The notes: generated from the sequence alone by a model not told the origin. DNA of 64,000 nucleotides from Amycolatopsis sp. FBCC-B4732 (GCF_023008405.1 NZ_CP095376.1:3868001-3932000), one strand, 5' to 3'; shown: positions 7,487 to 17,661, counted from the stretch's first letter. Numbers and translations: made by a program.

Positions 7487-8755
7487 ATGAAGACTCTGGT
7501 TCGGGGCGGCCTGGTGGTCAGCGTGGATCCCGCCGTGGGCACGCTTCCCCGCGGCGACGTGCTCATCGAAGACGGCCGGATCGCCGCCGTCGCCCCGGCG
7601 ATCGACGCGACCGGCGCCGAGGTCGTCGACGCCACGGGCAAGATCGTGCTGCCCGGCCTCGTGGACACCCACCGCCACACCTGGCAGACGGCGTTCCGCG
7701 GCCTCGGCGCCGACTGGACGTTCGACCAGTACCGCGTCGCCGTGCACGGCACGCTCAAGCCCCATTACCGGCCGGAGGACGTCTACCTGGGCAACCTCCT
7801 CGGCCGGCTCGAAGCACTCAGCTCCGGCGTGACGACCGTGCTCGACTGGTTCCACTGCGCCTTCCGGCCGGAGAACGCCGACGCCGCGATCCAGGCCCTG
7901 CGCGACGCGCCCGGCCATTCGATCTTCTGCTACGGCGCCGACGGGCCGGACATCGAGCCGGAGATCCGGCGCGTCCGCGAGGTGCTGCCGGGCGAGGACA
8001 TGGCACTGGGCCTGCGCGGGCCGGCGGTGTCCACAATGGACGATACTGCCGCGGATGTCGCGCTGGCGCGGGAACTCGGGCTGCGGGTGAGCCTGCACGT
8101 CCACGGCACCGGCGGCTGGCCGCACGGCGACCGGCCGATCGACGGCATGCGCGAGCGGGGCCTGCTCGACGACCGCACGACCGTCGTCCACGGCAACGGG
8201 CTTTCCGACGACCAGCTGGCGATGCTGGCCGACGCGGGCTCCTCGGTGTCGATCAGCCCGGACGTCGAGCTGAAGATGGGCTTCGAGCCGCTGATCACCG
8301 GCCGGGCGCTGGCCGCCGGGCTCCGGCCGTCGCTGTCGATCGACGACTGCCCGTCCGCGGCCGGCGACCTGTTCGGCGCCATGCGCACGGCGTTGGCGGC
8401 CGAACGCGGGCGCATCACGACGAGGGACGTCCTCGGGTTCGCGACGCTCGACGGCGCCCGCGCCTGCGGGCGCGCGGACCGCGCCGGCAGCCTCACCGTC
8501 GGCAAGGCCGCCGACCTCGTCCTGCTCGACGCCGAGGACCTGTCGGTCTTCCCCGTCGCCGACCCGGTCGGCACGATCGTCGCCGCCGGGCACCCCGGGC
8601 TGGTGGACAGCGTCTTCGTGGCCGGAAAAGCGGTCAAGCGCGACGGGAAACTGCTCGGTGTCGACTTACCGGCTCTGCGCACCCGGCTGCGGGAATCGCG
8701 CAACCGGATCGCCGCGGCCGCCGGCATCGCCGTCGACGGGTCGTGGGTGCCCTAG
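7487..8755 (+). CDS. Amidohydrolase family protein (TRZ/ATZ, cytosine-deaminase-like superfamily)
   Basis: The 422-aa enzyme shows metal-dependent amidohydrolase signatures: an N-terminal composite beta strand (VVDATGKIVLPGLVDTHRHT) with the HxH metal ligands, a later metal His in VSLHVHGTGG, VVHGNGLSDDQ with another His, and the metal Asp region in LSIDDCPSAAGDLF. A C-terminal LTVGKAADLVLLD strand is typical of the chlorohydrolase/guanine deaminase branch. The reaction is probably hydrolytic deamination or C-N hydrolysis of a ring compound; the substrate is unknown. An in-frame TTA codon, rare in this GC context, occurs at 8666-8668. Expression is probably controlled by the divergent MarR. 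Confidence 0.85.
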   Translation: MKTLVRGGLVVSVDPAVGTLPRGDVLIEDGRIAAVAPAIDATGAEVVDATGKIVLPGLVDTHRHTWQTAFRGLGADWTFDQYRVAVHGTLKPHYRPEDVYLGNLLGRLEALSSGVTTVLDWFHCAFRPENADAAIQALRDAPGHSIFCYGADGPDIEPEIRRVREVLPGEDMALGLRGPAVSTMDDTAADVALARELGLRVSLHVHGTGGWPHGDRPIDGMRERGLLDDRTTVVHGNGLSDDQLAMLADAGSSVSISPDVELKMGFEPLITGRALAAGLRPSLSIDDCPSAAGDLFGAMRTALAAERGRITTRDVLGFATLDGARACGRADRAGSLTVGKAADLVLLDAEDLSVFPVADPVGTIVAAGHPGLVDSVFVAGKAVKRDGKLLGVDLPALRTRLRESRNRIAAAAGIAVDGSWVP

Positions 8756-8765
8756 GACTTTTGTG

Positions 8766-9175
8766 CGGGGAGGCCGTGCCTGGTCCGCTGCATCGTCAAG
8801 GACGGGTGACCACTGCGGCGGGCCGCGGAACGGTTCCAGGTGTCGGTCTCCACCGCCGCCCGAGGGGCCGGCCGCTGGGATCGAAGCCCGGGTGCTGCGG
8901 CCGGGGACTGGCCCGCATCGGCTACCTGCTCGCCCCTGAACCCCTGACGGTGCACCGGATCCTGCCCCGCTGCCGACGATGCCGCCGGCCGCCGCAACGG
9001 TCGCACTCGCGGGCGTGGCTACGCCAGCCTGCACAACGCCGTGGACGACCACTCCCCTGGCCTCCACCGAGATCCTCGCTGGTGAGACCCGGGAGACCGC
9101 GGTCGCGTTCTGGGGTCGCCCAGGCGTTTTTCACCAGCTACGGCGTCACGCGCTTCCGACCTCACGGGTCAGGAC
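8766..9175 (+). pseudogene. Relic of an IS481-family transposase
   Basis: Translation across frames gives pieces in transposase order: a helix-turn-helix start (RPCLVRCIVKDG, then RRAAERFQVSVSTAA), a middle piece (RIGYLLAPEPLTVHRIL), and part of the DDE catalytic region (RGYASLHNAVDDHS, EILAGETRETAVAFW, AQAFFTSYGVT). These match IS481 transposases as I remember them. Several frameshifts and an internal deletion break the gene, and the end after the second catalytic region is missing. No terminal inverted repeats were found. It lies directly behind the 3' end of relA. Confidence 0.7.
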
Positions 9176-9177
9176 AC

Positions 9178-11532
9178 CTAGGAAGCCGACGTCACGCGGT
9201 AGACGTCGTAGACGCCCTCCACGCCGCGGACCACCTTGAGGACGTGACCGAGGTGCTTCGGGTCGCCCATCTCGAACGAGAAGCGGCTGACCGCGACCCG
9301 GTCGCGGGACGTGGTCACCGACGCCGACAGGATGTTGACCTTCTCGTCGGCCAGCACCTTGGTGACGTCCGAGAGGAGCCGGTGGCGGTCGAGCGCCTCG
9401 ACCTGGATGGCCACCAGGAACACCGACGAAGCCGACGGCGCCCACTCGACCTCGACCAGCCGCTCGGGCTGGGACTGCAGGTCGCCGGCGTTCGTGCAGT
9501 CCGTGCGGTGCACCGAGACGCCGCCGCCGCGGGTCACGAAGCCGAGGATCTCGTCGCCCGGCACCGGGGTGCAGCAGCGCGCGAGCTTCGCCCAGACGTC
9601 GCTGGCGCCCTTGACCACGACACCGACGTCGTTGGAGCCGCGGCGGCGGGTGACCGTCGACGGCGTCGCGCGCTCGGCGAGTTCCTCCTCCGCCGCGTCG
9701 ACCCCGCCGATGAGGGCGACCAGCCGCTGCACGACGTGCTTCGCGCTGGTGTGGCCCTCCCCGACCGCCGCGTACAGCGACGAGATGTCGGCGTGGCGCA
9801 GTTCGGTGGCGACCGCGCCCATCGACTCCGCGGAGACCAGCCGCTGGATCGGCAGGCCGACCTTGCGGATCTCCTTGGTGATGGCTTCCTTGCCGCCTTC
9901 GATCGCCTCGTCGCGGCGTTCCTTGGCGAACCACTGCCGGATCTTCGCGCGGGCCTTCGGCGAGCCGGCGAACTGCAGCCAGTCGCGCGACGGCCCGGCG
10001 TTCTCCGCCTTCGACGTGAAGATCTCGACGACTTCGCCGTTTTCCAGCTTGCGTTCCAGCGCCACCAGGCGGCCGTTGACGCGGGCGCCGATGCAGCGGT
10101 GCCCGACCTCGGTGTGCACGGCGTAGGCGAAGTCGACCGGCGTCGACTCCACGGGCAGCGTGATGACGTCGCCCTTCGGCGTGAACACGAAGATCTCGCG
10201 CGAGGCGAGCTCGTAGCGCAGCGACTCGAGGAAGTCGCCCGGGTCCGCCGCTTCCCGCTGCCAGTCGAGGAGCTGGCGCATCCACGCCATCTCGTCGACG
10301 TCCACGGCGTTGCCGTTGTGCGTGCCCTTGGTTTCCTTGTACCGCCAGTGCGCGGCGATGCCGTACTCGGCGGTGCGGTGCATCTCGTAGGTGCGGATCT
10401 GCACCTCGAGGGGCTTGCCGTCCGGGCCGATCACCGTCGTGTGCAGCGACTGGTAGACGCCGAAGCGCGGCTGCGCGATGTAGTCCTTGAAGCGGCCGGG
10501 CACCGGCTGCCACAGCGCGTGGACGACGCCCATCGCCGCGTAGCAGTCGCGGACGTCCTCGACCAGGATCCGGACGCCGACCAGGTCGTGGATGTCGTCC
10601 AGGTCGCGGCCGCGGACGATCATCTTCTGGTGGATCGAGTAGTAGTGCTTCGGCCGGCCCTCGACCTTCGCGGTGATCCGCGACGACACGAGGTTGCTGG
10701 TCAGGTCGGTGATGACCGAGCGCAGGTAGATGTCGCGCGAGGGCGCGCGGTCGGCGACCAGGCGCACGATCTCGTCGTACTTCTTCGGCTGCAGGATGGC
10801 GAACGCGAGGTCTTCGAGCTCCCACTTGACCGTGGCCATGCCGAGCCGGTGCGCGAGCGGGGCGAGGACCTCGAGCGTCTCGCGGGCCTTGCGGGCCTGC
10901 TTCTCCGGCGGCAGGAAGCGCATGGTGCGCATGTTGTGCAGCCGGTCCGCGAGCTTGATGACCAGGACGCGGGGGTCCTTGGCCATCGCGATGACCATCT
11001 TGCGGATGGTCTCGGCCTCGGCGGAGGTGCCGAGCTTGACCTTGTCCAGCTTCGTGACGCCGTCGACGAGCTCGGCGACCTTCTCGCCGAAGTCGGCCTT
11101 CAGGCTCTCGACGGCGTAGCCGGTGTCCTCGACCGTGTCGTGCAGCAGTGCCGCCACCAGGGTCGTGGTGTCCATGCCCAGCTCGGCGAGGATGGTCGCG
11201 ACGGCGAGCGGGTGGGTGATGTAGGGGTCGCCGGACTTGCGCCGCTGGTTCCGGTGCAGTTCTTCGGCGACGTCGTAGGCACGCTGCAGCAGCCCGAGGT
11301 CGCCGTTGGGGTGCAGCTCGCGGTGGATGACGGCGAGGGGCTCGAGGACCTGCTTGACCGGGGCGGCGCGCTGCGCGGTGATCCGGCGGGCGAGGCGGGC
11401 CCGGACGCGGCGGGTCGCGGACGGGTTCGGCGCCGCGCCGTTCGGCTTCGGCGGCGCGGGCTGTGCCGCCGCCTGCCCGTTTTGCTGGGCGTCCTGGTGC
11501 GCGGGCACCGCGGCGTCGAGCTCCTGGCTCAC
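9178..11532 (-). CDS. relA: Bifunctional (p)ppGpp synthetase/hydrolase
   Basis: The 784-aa RelA/SpoT protein makes and breaks the stringent-response alarmone. The hydrolase domain has ITHPLA and the HD pair in [10 protein letters not shown] near residues 131-132. The synthetase domain contains RFKD before YQSLHTTV, the RXKD form typical of bifunctional enzymes. It is followed by a TGS domain ([14 protein letters not shown]), a zinc-finger-like region with [14 protein letters not shown], and a C-terminal ACT domain. GTG 11532 is chosen because AGGAGG precedes it. Upstream apt and the sec genes keep the order known from mycobacteria, while downstream the usual ppi gene is displaced. Confidence 0.96.
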   Translation of the reverse strand: MSQELDAAVPAHQDAQQNGQAAAQPAPPKPNGAAPNPSATRRVRARLARRITAQRAAPVKQVLEPLAVIHRELHPNGDLGLLQRAYDVAEELHRNQRRKSGDPYITHPLAVATILAELGMDTTTLVAALLHDTVEDTGYAVESLKADFGEKVAELVDGVTKLDKVKLGTSAEAETIRKMVIAMAKDPRVLVIKLADRLHNMRTMRFLPPEKQARKARETLEVLAPLAHRLGMATVKWELEDLAFAILQPKKYDEIVRLVADRAPSRDIYLRSVITDLTSNLVSSRITAKVEGRPKHYYSIHQKMIVRGRDLDDIHDLVGVRILVEDVRDCYAAMGVVHALWQPVPGRFKDYIAQPRFGVYQSLHTTVIGPDGKPLEVQIRTYEMHRTAEYGIAAHWRYKETKGTHNGNAVDVDEMAWMRQLLDWQREAADPGDFLESLRYELASREIFVFTPKGDVITLPVESTPVDFAYAVHTEVGHRCIGARVNGRLVALERKLENGEVVEIFTSKAENAGPSRDWLQFAGSPKARAKIRQWFAKERRDEAIEGGKEAITKEIRKVGLPIQRLVSAESMGAVATELRHADISSLYAAVGEGHTSAKHVVQRLVALIGGVDAAEEELAERATPSTVTRRRGSNDVGVVVKGASDVWAKLARCCTPVPGDEILGFVTRGGGVSVHRTDCTNAGDLQSQPERLVEVEWAPSASSVFLVAIQVEALDRHRLLSDVTKVLADEKVNILSASVTTSRDRVAVSRFSFEMGDPKHLGHVLKVVRGVEGVYDVYRVTSAS

Positions 11533-11653
11533 CCGCACCTCCTGCTGCTCGTGCGGCCTTCGGACCACCAGGGTAGCCGCTGCGCCTCGCAGCCCTGTCG
11601 GGTGCGCCCGTTCAGGGGGATGCCACGGCTCCGATCAGCAGTTTCGTGCTCCA

Positions 11654-11705
11654 CCGGTCGTGAGTGTCGAGGGCGGTTGGTACCGCCCTCAACACTCACG
11701 ACCGG
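11654..11705. repeat. Dispersed palindromic intergenic repeat, copy 1
   Basis: This is a long inverted repeat with arms CCGGTCGTGAGTGT + GAGGGCGGT, broken by single mismatches, around a 4-base loop. It lies between apt and relA. A second copy with the same GTCGTGAGTGT...AGGGCGG core is at 29236-29279. It could fold as a transcript-end hairpin on either strand. I recall similar GTGAGTGTT palindromes in Amycolatopsis intergenic regions. Confidence 0.75.
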
Positions 11706-11706
11706 G

Positions 11707-12225
11707 TCAGCAGGTCTGCAGCGCGTGGACCTTCCGGCCGCCGAGGACCTCGCGGCCGCCCAGCGCACCCAGCTCCAGGATCACCGAGACGCTGTCGACG
11801 ACCGCGCCGGCGTCTTCCAGGAGCTTGCCGGTCGCGGCCACCGTGCCGCCGGTGGCCAGGACGTCGTCCAGGACGGCGATCCGCTGCCCCGGCCGGACCA
11901 CGCCGGCCGGGAGCTCGACCGTCGCCGTGCCGTACTCCAGCGCGTAGTCGACCCGGCCCGCCACCTGCGGGAGCTTGCCGGGCTTGCGGATCAGGACCAC
12001 GCCGAGGCCGCGGGCGTACCCGACGGCCGCGGCGAGGAGGAACCCGCGGGCTTCCACGCCCGCGAGCGCCTCCACACCCGGTTCGAGCGTGTCCGCCAGC
12101 GCGTCGGTGACCGCCTTGAACGCGCCCGCGTCCGCGAAGAGCGGGCTCAGGTCGCGGAACAGCACGCCGGGCTCGGGGAAGTCCGGCACCTCGGCGATCA
12201 GGCCGAGTGCCTCGTCGAGCTCCAC
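11707..12225 (-). CDS. apt: Adenine phosphoribosyltransferase
   Basis: The 172-aa purine-salvage enzyme converts adenine and PRPP to AMP. It has the N-terminal VPDFPEPGVLFRDLSPL motif, GVEARGFLLAAAVGY, and the PRPP loop VLDDVLATGGTVAAT. The GTG start is one base from the secF stop, so the gene is the tail of the secD-secF-apt unit. The gene between secF and relA is conserved in actinobacteria. Confidence 0.95.
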   Translation of the reverse strand: MELDEALGLIAEVPDFPEPGVLFRDLSPLFADAGAFKAVTDALADTLEPGVEALAGVEARGFLLAAAVGYARGLGVVLIRKPGKLPQVAGRVDYALEYGTATVELPAGVVRPGQRIAVLDDVLATGGTVAATGKLLEDAGAVVDSVSVILELGALGGREVLGGRKVHALQTC

Positions 12226-12226
12226 G

Positions 12227-13444
12227 TCAGCGCTTCCGCTTGCCCGCCGGGCGCTGCTTCTGGATCCGGGCGGGCACGCTGGCCGCGGCCGCGTACGCCT
12301 TCTCCTTGCGCAGTTCCTTCGCGAGGGCGTCGTCGTCGGTGGCGTCGAAGTCCTCGTCGCCCGCCGCCTTGCGCGCCTGGCTGACGCGGCGCTGGCGGAC
12401 GCGCTCGGCCTGCTGCTGGTACTTCGGGTCGCGCATCTTGAAGTCGACCAGCAGCGGGGTGGCCAGCGCGACCGAGGACAGCACGCCGACCAGGGTGCCG
12501 GTCAGCTGCACCAGCGCCAGGTCCTGCAGCGTGCCCGAGCCGAGCAGGATGTACCCGACGATCAGCAGGCCGAGGATCGGCAGCAGCGCGATGAACGCCG
12601 TGTTGAACGACCGCATCAGGGTCTGGTTCAGCGCCAGGTTCGCGGCCTCGCCGTACGTCCGGCGGGTCAGCCCGAGCAGGCCGCGCGTGTTCTCGCGGAC
12701 CTTGTCGAACACCACCACCGTGTCGTAGAGCGAGAACCCGAGGATCGTCAGCAGGCCGATGACCGTCGCCGGGGTGACCTCGAAGCCGACCAGCGAGTAC
12801 ACGCCGGCCGTGACCAGGATGTCGTGCAGCAGCGAGATGAGCGCCGCCGCGGCCATCCGCGGGTCGAAGTAGATCGCCAGGAAGATGACGACCGCGACGA
12901 GGAACACGATGAGCGCGATCAGCGCCTTCTGCGAGATCTCGCCGCCCCACGACGCGCTCACCGCGCTGTCGCTGATGGCCTGGACGCTCGGCTGGCCGTT
13001 CGTGCCCTTCGGGCCCAGGTCCTGGAACAGGCCCTGCTTGACCTTCGCGACGTCGGCCGCGTCCAGCGCGTCGGTGCGGATCTGGATGGTCGACGCGGCG
13101 CCCGAGCCGACCTTCTGCGTCTCCGAGGCCGGACGGCCCAGCGCCTTCTGGAACGAGTCCTTGGCCTGCTCCTCGCTGATCACGCCGTGGATGCCGTTGG
13201 CCGGCATCTGGATCTGCGTGCCGCCCTCGAACTCGATGCCGATGTTGAAGCCGCGGAAGACCATCGACGCGAGGCAGATCAGCACCAGCGCGGCGAAGAA
13301 CATGTACCAGCGCTTGCGCTTGCCGACGACGTCGAACGCGCCGGTGCCGACGTACAGCCGGTGGAAGATGCTTTCCTTCTTGCCGGGCTTGACCGCCGCC
13401 TTGGCGTTGCCCTCGGCGTCCGTGCCCACTTCTTCGACCCCCAC
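12227..13444 (-). CDS. secF: Protein translocase subunit SecF
   Basis: The 405-aa inner-membrane subunit works with SecD to drive protein export using the proton gradient. It has the N-terminal first span (RWYMFFAALVLICLASMVF), the GIEFEGGTQI motif of the periplasmic entry, and a C-terminal five-span block including GFSLYDTVVVFDKVREN, the conserved SecD/F element. A charged C-terminal tail rich in Lys, Arg and Asp extends into the cytoplasm. The GTG start lies one base after the secD stop, and apt follows after a single base. Confidence 0.95.
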   Translation of the reverse strand: MGVEEVGTDAEGNAKAAVKPGKKESIFHRLYVGTGAFDVVGKRKRWYMFFAALVLICLASMVFRGFNIGIEFEGGTQIQMPANGIHGVISEEQAKDSFQKALGRPASETQKVGSGAASTIQIRTDALDAADVAKVKQGLFQDLGPKGTNGQPSVQAISDSAVSASWGGEISQKALIALIVFLVAVVIFLAIYFDPRMAAAALISLLHDILVTAGVYSLVGFEVTPATVIGLLTILGFSLYDTVVVFDKVRENTRGLLGLTRRTYGEAANLALNQTLMRSFNTAFIALLPILGLLIVGYILLGSGTLQDLALVQLTGTLVGVLSSVALATPLLVDFKMRDPKYQQQAERVRQRRVSQARKAAGDEDFDATDDDALAKELRKEKAYAAAASVPARIQKQRPAGKRKR

Positions 13445-13445
13445 G

Positions 13446-15248
13446 TCAGGCCTCCTTCACGTTCGCGCGGCCGACCGAGGTCGACTTCTTCCGCTGCGAA
13501 CCCAGTTGCTGCACGGCGCCGAGGCCCAGGTGCCTCGGATTGGACAGGAACGCGTTCTTGGACGTGGAGACCATGGCCACCAGTGGGTGCGTCACCAGGT
13601 ACACGACGACGAGGTCGAGCACCGTGGACATGCCGAGGGTGAACGCGAAGCCCTGCACGTCGCCGACCGCGATGACGTACAGGATGGCCGCGGCCAGGAA
13701 GCTCACGCCGTCCGAGGCCAGGATGGTGCGCCGGGCGCGGACCCAGCCGCGCGGCACCGCGGACCGGAACGTCCGGCCCTCCCGGATTTCGTCCTTGAGC
13801 CGTTCGAAGTAGATGACGAACGAGTCCGCCGTGATCCCGATGGCGATGATCAGACCGGCGATGCCCGCGAGGTCCAGCGTGTAGCCGATCCAGCGGCCGA
13901 GCAGCACCAGCACGGCGAACACCAGCGCGCCGGACAGGGCCAGCGACAGGATGGTGAGCACGCCGAGCAGGCGGTAGTAGAACAGGCAGTAGACGAACAC
14001 GACCAGCAGGCCGATGCCGCCGGCGATCAGGCCGGCCTGCAGCGAGGCCAGGCCGAGGGTCGCCGACACCGTGGTCGCGTCCGAAGAGGCGAACGACAGC
14101 GGCAGCGAGCCGTACTTGAGGATGTCCGAGAGGTCTTTCGCCTCGGTCTGCGTGAACTTGCCGGTGATCTGGGTGTTGCCGTCGAGGATCGCGGCCTGGA
14201 TGGCCGGTGCCGAGACGACCTGCGTGTCGAGCACGAACGCGGCCTGGGCCTGCTGGCTGACGTTCTTCGACGTGAAGTCCGCCCAGATCTTGGTGCCCTC
14301 GGCCTTGAAGCTGAGGTTCACGGCCCACTGGCCGCGCTGCTGGTCGTAGCCCGAGGTCGCGTCGGCGATCTCGGTGCCCGGCAGGAACTCCGGCTCCAGC
14401 AGGTACTTGTACGTGTCGTGGTCACCGCACGCGACCAGCGGCAGCTTCGGGTCGTCGTTGCCCTCGAGGGGGTCCTTGGCGTTCGGCGAGCAGGTCAGCG
14501 ACGCCATCGCCTTCGCGACGAGCTCCTGGTTGGCCTGGCCGTCGGCCCCGATCAGCTTCGGGTCCTGGCGCACCGCCTTCGCGGCCTGGATCTCCTTCGC
14601 CGTCTCGGCGTCGATCGAGCCGTCCGAAGGGGCCGGGGCCTGACTCGACGGCGGCGGCGTGGCGCTGCTGCTCGGCGGGGCCGGCGTGGTGCTCTGCTGC
14701 TGCGCGGGCGCGGCGGCGGCACCGCCACCACCGGCGGCCGGGCTGGACGGGGGCGCGCTCGACGTCGCGGCCGGCGCGGAGCTGCTCGGCGCGCCGGGCT
14801 TCGGGGTGCCCGAGGTCGGCGTGCCGGTGGCCGGCGGCGGGTTCGTGGGCTGCGGCGGCACGACCGGCTGGGTCGCGTTCGCGACGACCTTCCGGAAGCC
14901 CAGCTTCGCGGTCTTGCCCAGGTTCTTCGCCTGGTCACCCTGCTCGCCGGGAACGGTGATGACGACGTTGTTGCCGTCGAGGAGGACCTCGGTGCCGCCG
15001 ACGCCGATCCCGTTGACGCGCCGTTCGATGATCTGGCGCGCCTGGTTCAGGGACTCCCGCGTCGGCTGGCCGCCGTCGGGGGTGCGGGCGGTGAGCGTGA
15101 CCCGGGTGCCGCCCTGCAGGTCGATGCCCAGCTTCGGGGTCGGCTTGTGGTTGCCGGTGAGGAACACCAGTGCGTACAGCACGATCACGATCAGGGCGAA
15201 CAGGGCGAGATAGCGTCCCGGGCGGAGATGCCCGGCTGAAGCTGCCAC
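13446..15248 (-). CDS. secD: Protein translocase subunit SecD
   Basis: The 600-aa partner of SecF has a first membrane span (LALFALIVIVLYALVFLTG), LGIDLQGGTRVTLTART, a long periplasmic region and five C-terminal spans (VVFVYCLFYYRLLGVLTI onwards), with IGITADSFVIYFERLKDEI as the conserved motif. An insert of about 85 residues, rich in Pro, Ala and Ser, splits the periplasmic domain, as is common in actinobacteria. The GTG at 15248 is preferred since GAGGAGA lies upstream; the ATG-equivalent at 15362 would add an unlikely N-terminus. Confidence 0.94.
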   Translation of the reverse strand: MAASAGHLRPGRYLALFALIVIVLYALVFLTGNHKPTPKLGIDLQGGTRVTLTARTPDGGQPTRESLNQARQIIERRVNGIGVGGTEVLLDGNNVVITVPGEQGDQAKNLGKTAKLGFRKVVANATQPVVPPQPTNPPPATGTPTSGTPKPGAPSSSAPAATSSAPPSSPAAGGGGAAAAPAQQQSTTPAPPSSSATPPPSSQAPAPSDGSIDAETAKEIQAAKAVRQDPKLIGADGQANQELVAKAMASLTCSPNAKDPLEGNDDPKLPLVACGDHDTYKYLLEPEFLPGTEIADATSGYDQQRGQWAVNLSFKAEGTKIWADFTSKNVSQQAQAAFVLDTQVVSAPAIQAAILDGNTQITGKFTQTEAKDLSDILKYGSLPLSFASSDATTVSATLGLASLQAGLIAGGIGLLVVFVYCLFYYRLLGVLTILSLALSGALVFAVLVLLGRWIGYTLDLAGIAGLIIAIGITADSFVIYFERLKDEIREGRTFRSAVPRGWVRARRTILASDGVSFLAAAILYVIAVGDVQGFAFTLGMSTVLDLVVVYLVTHPLVAMVSTSKNAFLSNPRHLGLGAVQQLGSQRKKSTSVGRANVKEA

Positions 15249-15364
15249 GGTGCTTCGGTCTCCTCGGACGGGGTGGACCCCAACGTTGCGGTGCCCGCCC
15301 GGAGGGTTACCGGGAGGGACTGTGTGCGATTCACTCCCGGGCGCGGGTATGACGGCGGACACGC

Positions 15365-15396
15365 ACGCAGCACCGAGACACTACTCGGTGCTGCGT
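15365..15396 (-). terminator. Perfect 13-bp hairpin between yajC and secD
   Basis: ACGCAGCACCGAG at 15365-15377 pairs exactly with CTCGGTGCTGCGT at 15384-15396 around six bases. No T-run follows on the minus strand. It could be a partial terminator or attenuator that lowers secD relative to yajC. Confidence 0.5.
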
Positions 15397-15465
15397 GAGC
15401 CCGGCGTTGCAGGCCACACCGACTTTCGTCGGGGTTTTCGCCGCGTGCCCGGAGCGAGCGCGGGG

Positions 15466-15870
15466 TTACTTCTTGCCGTGCTCCAGCGGCGGCGCCACCT
15501 GCGCGGTGGTCTGCGGCTCTTCGGTCTTGACGTCGGCGCCGGACTCGATGATCGACTCCTCGGCGGGGGCCGAGGCCTCGTCGGTGGTGTCCTCGTCGGT
15601 CTCGACGACCGGCTCGACCTTCTCGCGGACCGCGAGCCGCAGCCAGGTGGTGACGACGCCGGGCGCGATCTCGATGTCGATCGTGGTGTCACCGGACGTG
15701 TCCGCGACGGTGCCGTAGAGACCCGAAGTGGTCATCACGCGGTCACCGGGCGCCAGGCTGTTCTGCAGATCCTGCTGCGCGGCCTGCTGCTTCTTCTGCT
15801 TGCGCGTGCTCATGACCAGCGGCACCGCGAGGACGAGCACGAGCAGCAGGGGCAGCAATAGCTGTTGCAT
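15466..15870 (-). CDS. yajC: Preprotein translocase accessory subunit YajC
   Basis: The 134-aa membrane protein is associated with SecDF. It has a single N-terminal span (LLLPLLLVLVLAVPLVM) followed by basic RKQKKQQ and the conserved core LAPGDRVMTTSGLYGTV. The C-terminal third is acidic (EDTTDEASAPAEESI) and then Gln/Pro-rich, ending HGKK. ATG 15870 is preceded by GGAGA. It sits upstream of secD on the same strand, with a perfect hairpin between the two. Confidence 0.93.
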   Translation of the reverse strand: MQQLLLPLLLVLVLAVPLVMSTRKQKKQQAAQQDLQNSLAPGDRVMTTSGLYGTVADTSGDTTIDIEIAPGVVTTWLRLAVREKVEPVVETDEDTTDEASAPAEESIIESGADVKTEEPQTTAQVAPPLEHGKK

Positions 15871-15991
15871 GTTTCTCCGTTCGACGGACTCTCGGGCCCA
15901 GCCGAAATGTCCGGTTTTTGGGTATGTGCTCCTGTCAAGTGTGCCAGGTACCAGCGCGGACGCCAGCACCCACCCGCCGGTTCCGCACCGC

Positions 15992-17059
15992 TCAGTCCTG
16001 CTCGAACGACGAGAGCCCGCCCGGGTCGGGGCGCCCCGGGTGGTCGGCGGGCGGCACCATGCCGAGGTGCTCCCAGGCAGCCGCCGTGGCGACCCGGCCC
16101 CGCGGGGTGCGGGCGAGCATACCGGCGCGCACGAGGTAGGGCTCACACACCTCTTCCACGGTCGTCGCCTCCTCCCCCACGGCCACCGCCAGCGTCGAAA
16201 TACCCACCGGTCCGCCACCGAACGACCTGGTCAGCGCGGTGAGGACGGCGCGGTCGAGCCGGTCGAGGCCGAGTTCGTCGACGTCGTAGACGGCCAGCGC
16301 GGCGCGGGCGATCTCGACGGTCACCTTGCCGTCCGCGCGGACCTCGGCGTAGTCGCGGACGCGCCGCAGCAGCCGGTTCGCGATCCGGGGCGTGCCCCGC
16401 GAGCGGCCGGCGATCTCCTGGCAGCCGTCGCGGTCGATCGGGATGTCGAGGATCGTCGCCGCGCGGCGGACGACCAGCTCCAGCTCGGTGTCGGTGTAGA
16501 ACTCCATCTGGCCGGTGAAGCCGAACCGGTCGCGCAGCGGCCCGGTCAGCGACCCCGACCGCGTGGTCGCCCCGACCAGCGTGAACGGCGCGATCTCCAG
16601 CGGGATGCTGGTGGCGCCCGGCCCCTTGCCCACGACGACGTCGACCCGGAAGTCCTCCATCGCCAGGTAGAGCATTTCCTCGGCCGGGCGGGCGATCCGG
16701 TGGATCTCGTCGATGAACAGGACGTCCCCGGGCGCGAGGTTCGACAGCATCGCGGCGAGGTCGCCGGCGCGTTCGAGCGCCGGGCCCGAAGTGATCCGGA
16801 TGGCCGCGCCCAGCTCGGCGGCGACGATCATCGCCATCGACGTCTTGCCCAGCCCGGGCGGGCCGGACAGCAGGACGTGGTCGGGCGGCACGCCGCGGCG
16901 GCGCGCGCTCTCCAGCACCAGCTCCAGCTGTTCGCGCACGCGCGGCTGGCCGACGAACTCGTCGAGCTTGCGCGGCCGCAGCGTGCCCTCGACGGTCTCC
17001 TCGCCGGTCTGGGCCCACGCCGAGAGGGCTTCGTCTTCCTCCACGGCTTCATACTCCAC
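15992..17059 (-). CDS. ruvB: Holliday junction branch migration helicase RuvB
   Basis: The 355-aa AAA+ motor drives branch migration at recombination junctions with RuvA. Walker A is [12 protein letters not shown], Walker B is [10 protein letters not shown], and sensor 1 lies in [11 protein letters not shown]. The C-terminal winged helix includes [12 protein letters not shown] and RTPRGRVAT. The start is GTG 17059. It follows ruvA by 8 bp in a ruvC-ruvA-ruvB operon. Confidence 0.96.
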   Translation of the reverse strand: MEYEAVEEDEALSAWAQTGEETVEGTLRPRKLDEFVGQPRVREQLELVLESARRRGVPPDHVLLSGPPGLGKTSMAMIVAAELGAAIRITSGPALERAGDLAAMLSNLAPGDVLFIDEIHRIARPAEEMLYLAMEDFRVDVVVGKGPGATSIPLEIAPFTLVGATTRSGSLTGPLRDRFGFTGQMEFYTDTELELVVRRAATILDIPIDRDGCQEIAGRSRGTPRIANRLLRRVRDYAEVRADGKVTVEIARAALAVYDVDELGLDRLDRAVLTALTRSFGGGPVGISTLAVAVGEEATTVEEVCEPYLVRAGMLARTPRGRVATAAAWEHLGMVPPADHPGRPDPGGLSSFEQD

Positions 17060-17067
17060 GGCCGCGC

Positions 17068-17661
17068 CTACCGCTTCCGGCCGAGGGTGGCCAGCGAAGC
17101 GCGCAGCACGCTCGCCGTCGTGTGGCCGTCACCGTCGGCGAGGACCTTGTCGACGGCCTGCTCGGCCTGCTTGGCCGGGAACCCGAGCCCGGCCAGCGCC
17201 TCGACGACCTCGACCCGCAGCGCGCCGGGCGCGGTGACCGCGGGCGCGTCGCCGGAGCCGAGCGCGGTGACCTTGTCGCGCAGTTCGAGGGTGAGCCGTT
17301 CGGCGCCCTTGCGGCCGATGCCGGGCACCGAGGTGAGCACGGTGATGTTGCCTTCGACCAGCGCGCCGCGCAGCTTGTCCGGGTCGAGCACGGCGAGGGT
17401 GGCGAGCGCGAGCCGCGGCCCGATCCCGGACACCGTCTGCAGCAGCCCGAACAGCTCGCGCGCGTCGGCGTCGGCGAACCCGAACAGCGTCAGCGAGTCC
17501 TCGCGCACGACCAGCGCGGTGTGCAGCCGGGCTTCTTCGCCGCGGCGCAGGGTCGCCAGCGTCGCCGGGGTGGCCTGCACGGCGAAGCCGACCCCGCCGA
17601 CCTCGACCACGACGTGGTCGAGGCCGACCGAGAGGACTTCTCCGCGTACCGACGAGATCAT
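17068..17661 (-). CDS. ruvA: Holliday junction DNA-binding protein RuvA
   Basis: The 197-aa junction-binding subunit has an N-terminal OB fold ([26 protein letters not shown]), two helix-hairpin-helix motifs ([14 protein letters not shown] and [17 protein letters not shown]) and the flexible C-terminal domain III ([18 protein letters not shown]) that touches RuvB. Its ATG overlaps the ruvC stop by four bases (ATGA), so the two are coupled. Confidence 0.96.
   Translation of the reverse strand: MISSVRGEVLSVGLDHVVVEVGGVGFAVQATPATLATLRRGEEARLHTALVVREDSLTLFGFADADARELFGLLQTVSGIGPRLALATLAVLDPDKLRGALVEGNITVLTSVPGIGRKGAERLTLELRDKVTALGSGDAPAVTAPGALRVEVVEALAGLGFPAKQAEQAVDKVLADGDGHTTASVLRASLATLGRKR

Noticed and set aside
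7456..12384. A 1642-codon open frame on the plus strand over the amidohydrolase and relA
   Set aside because: It is opposite to relA, has no domain pattern and is expected from GC-rich codon bias on the antisense strand.
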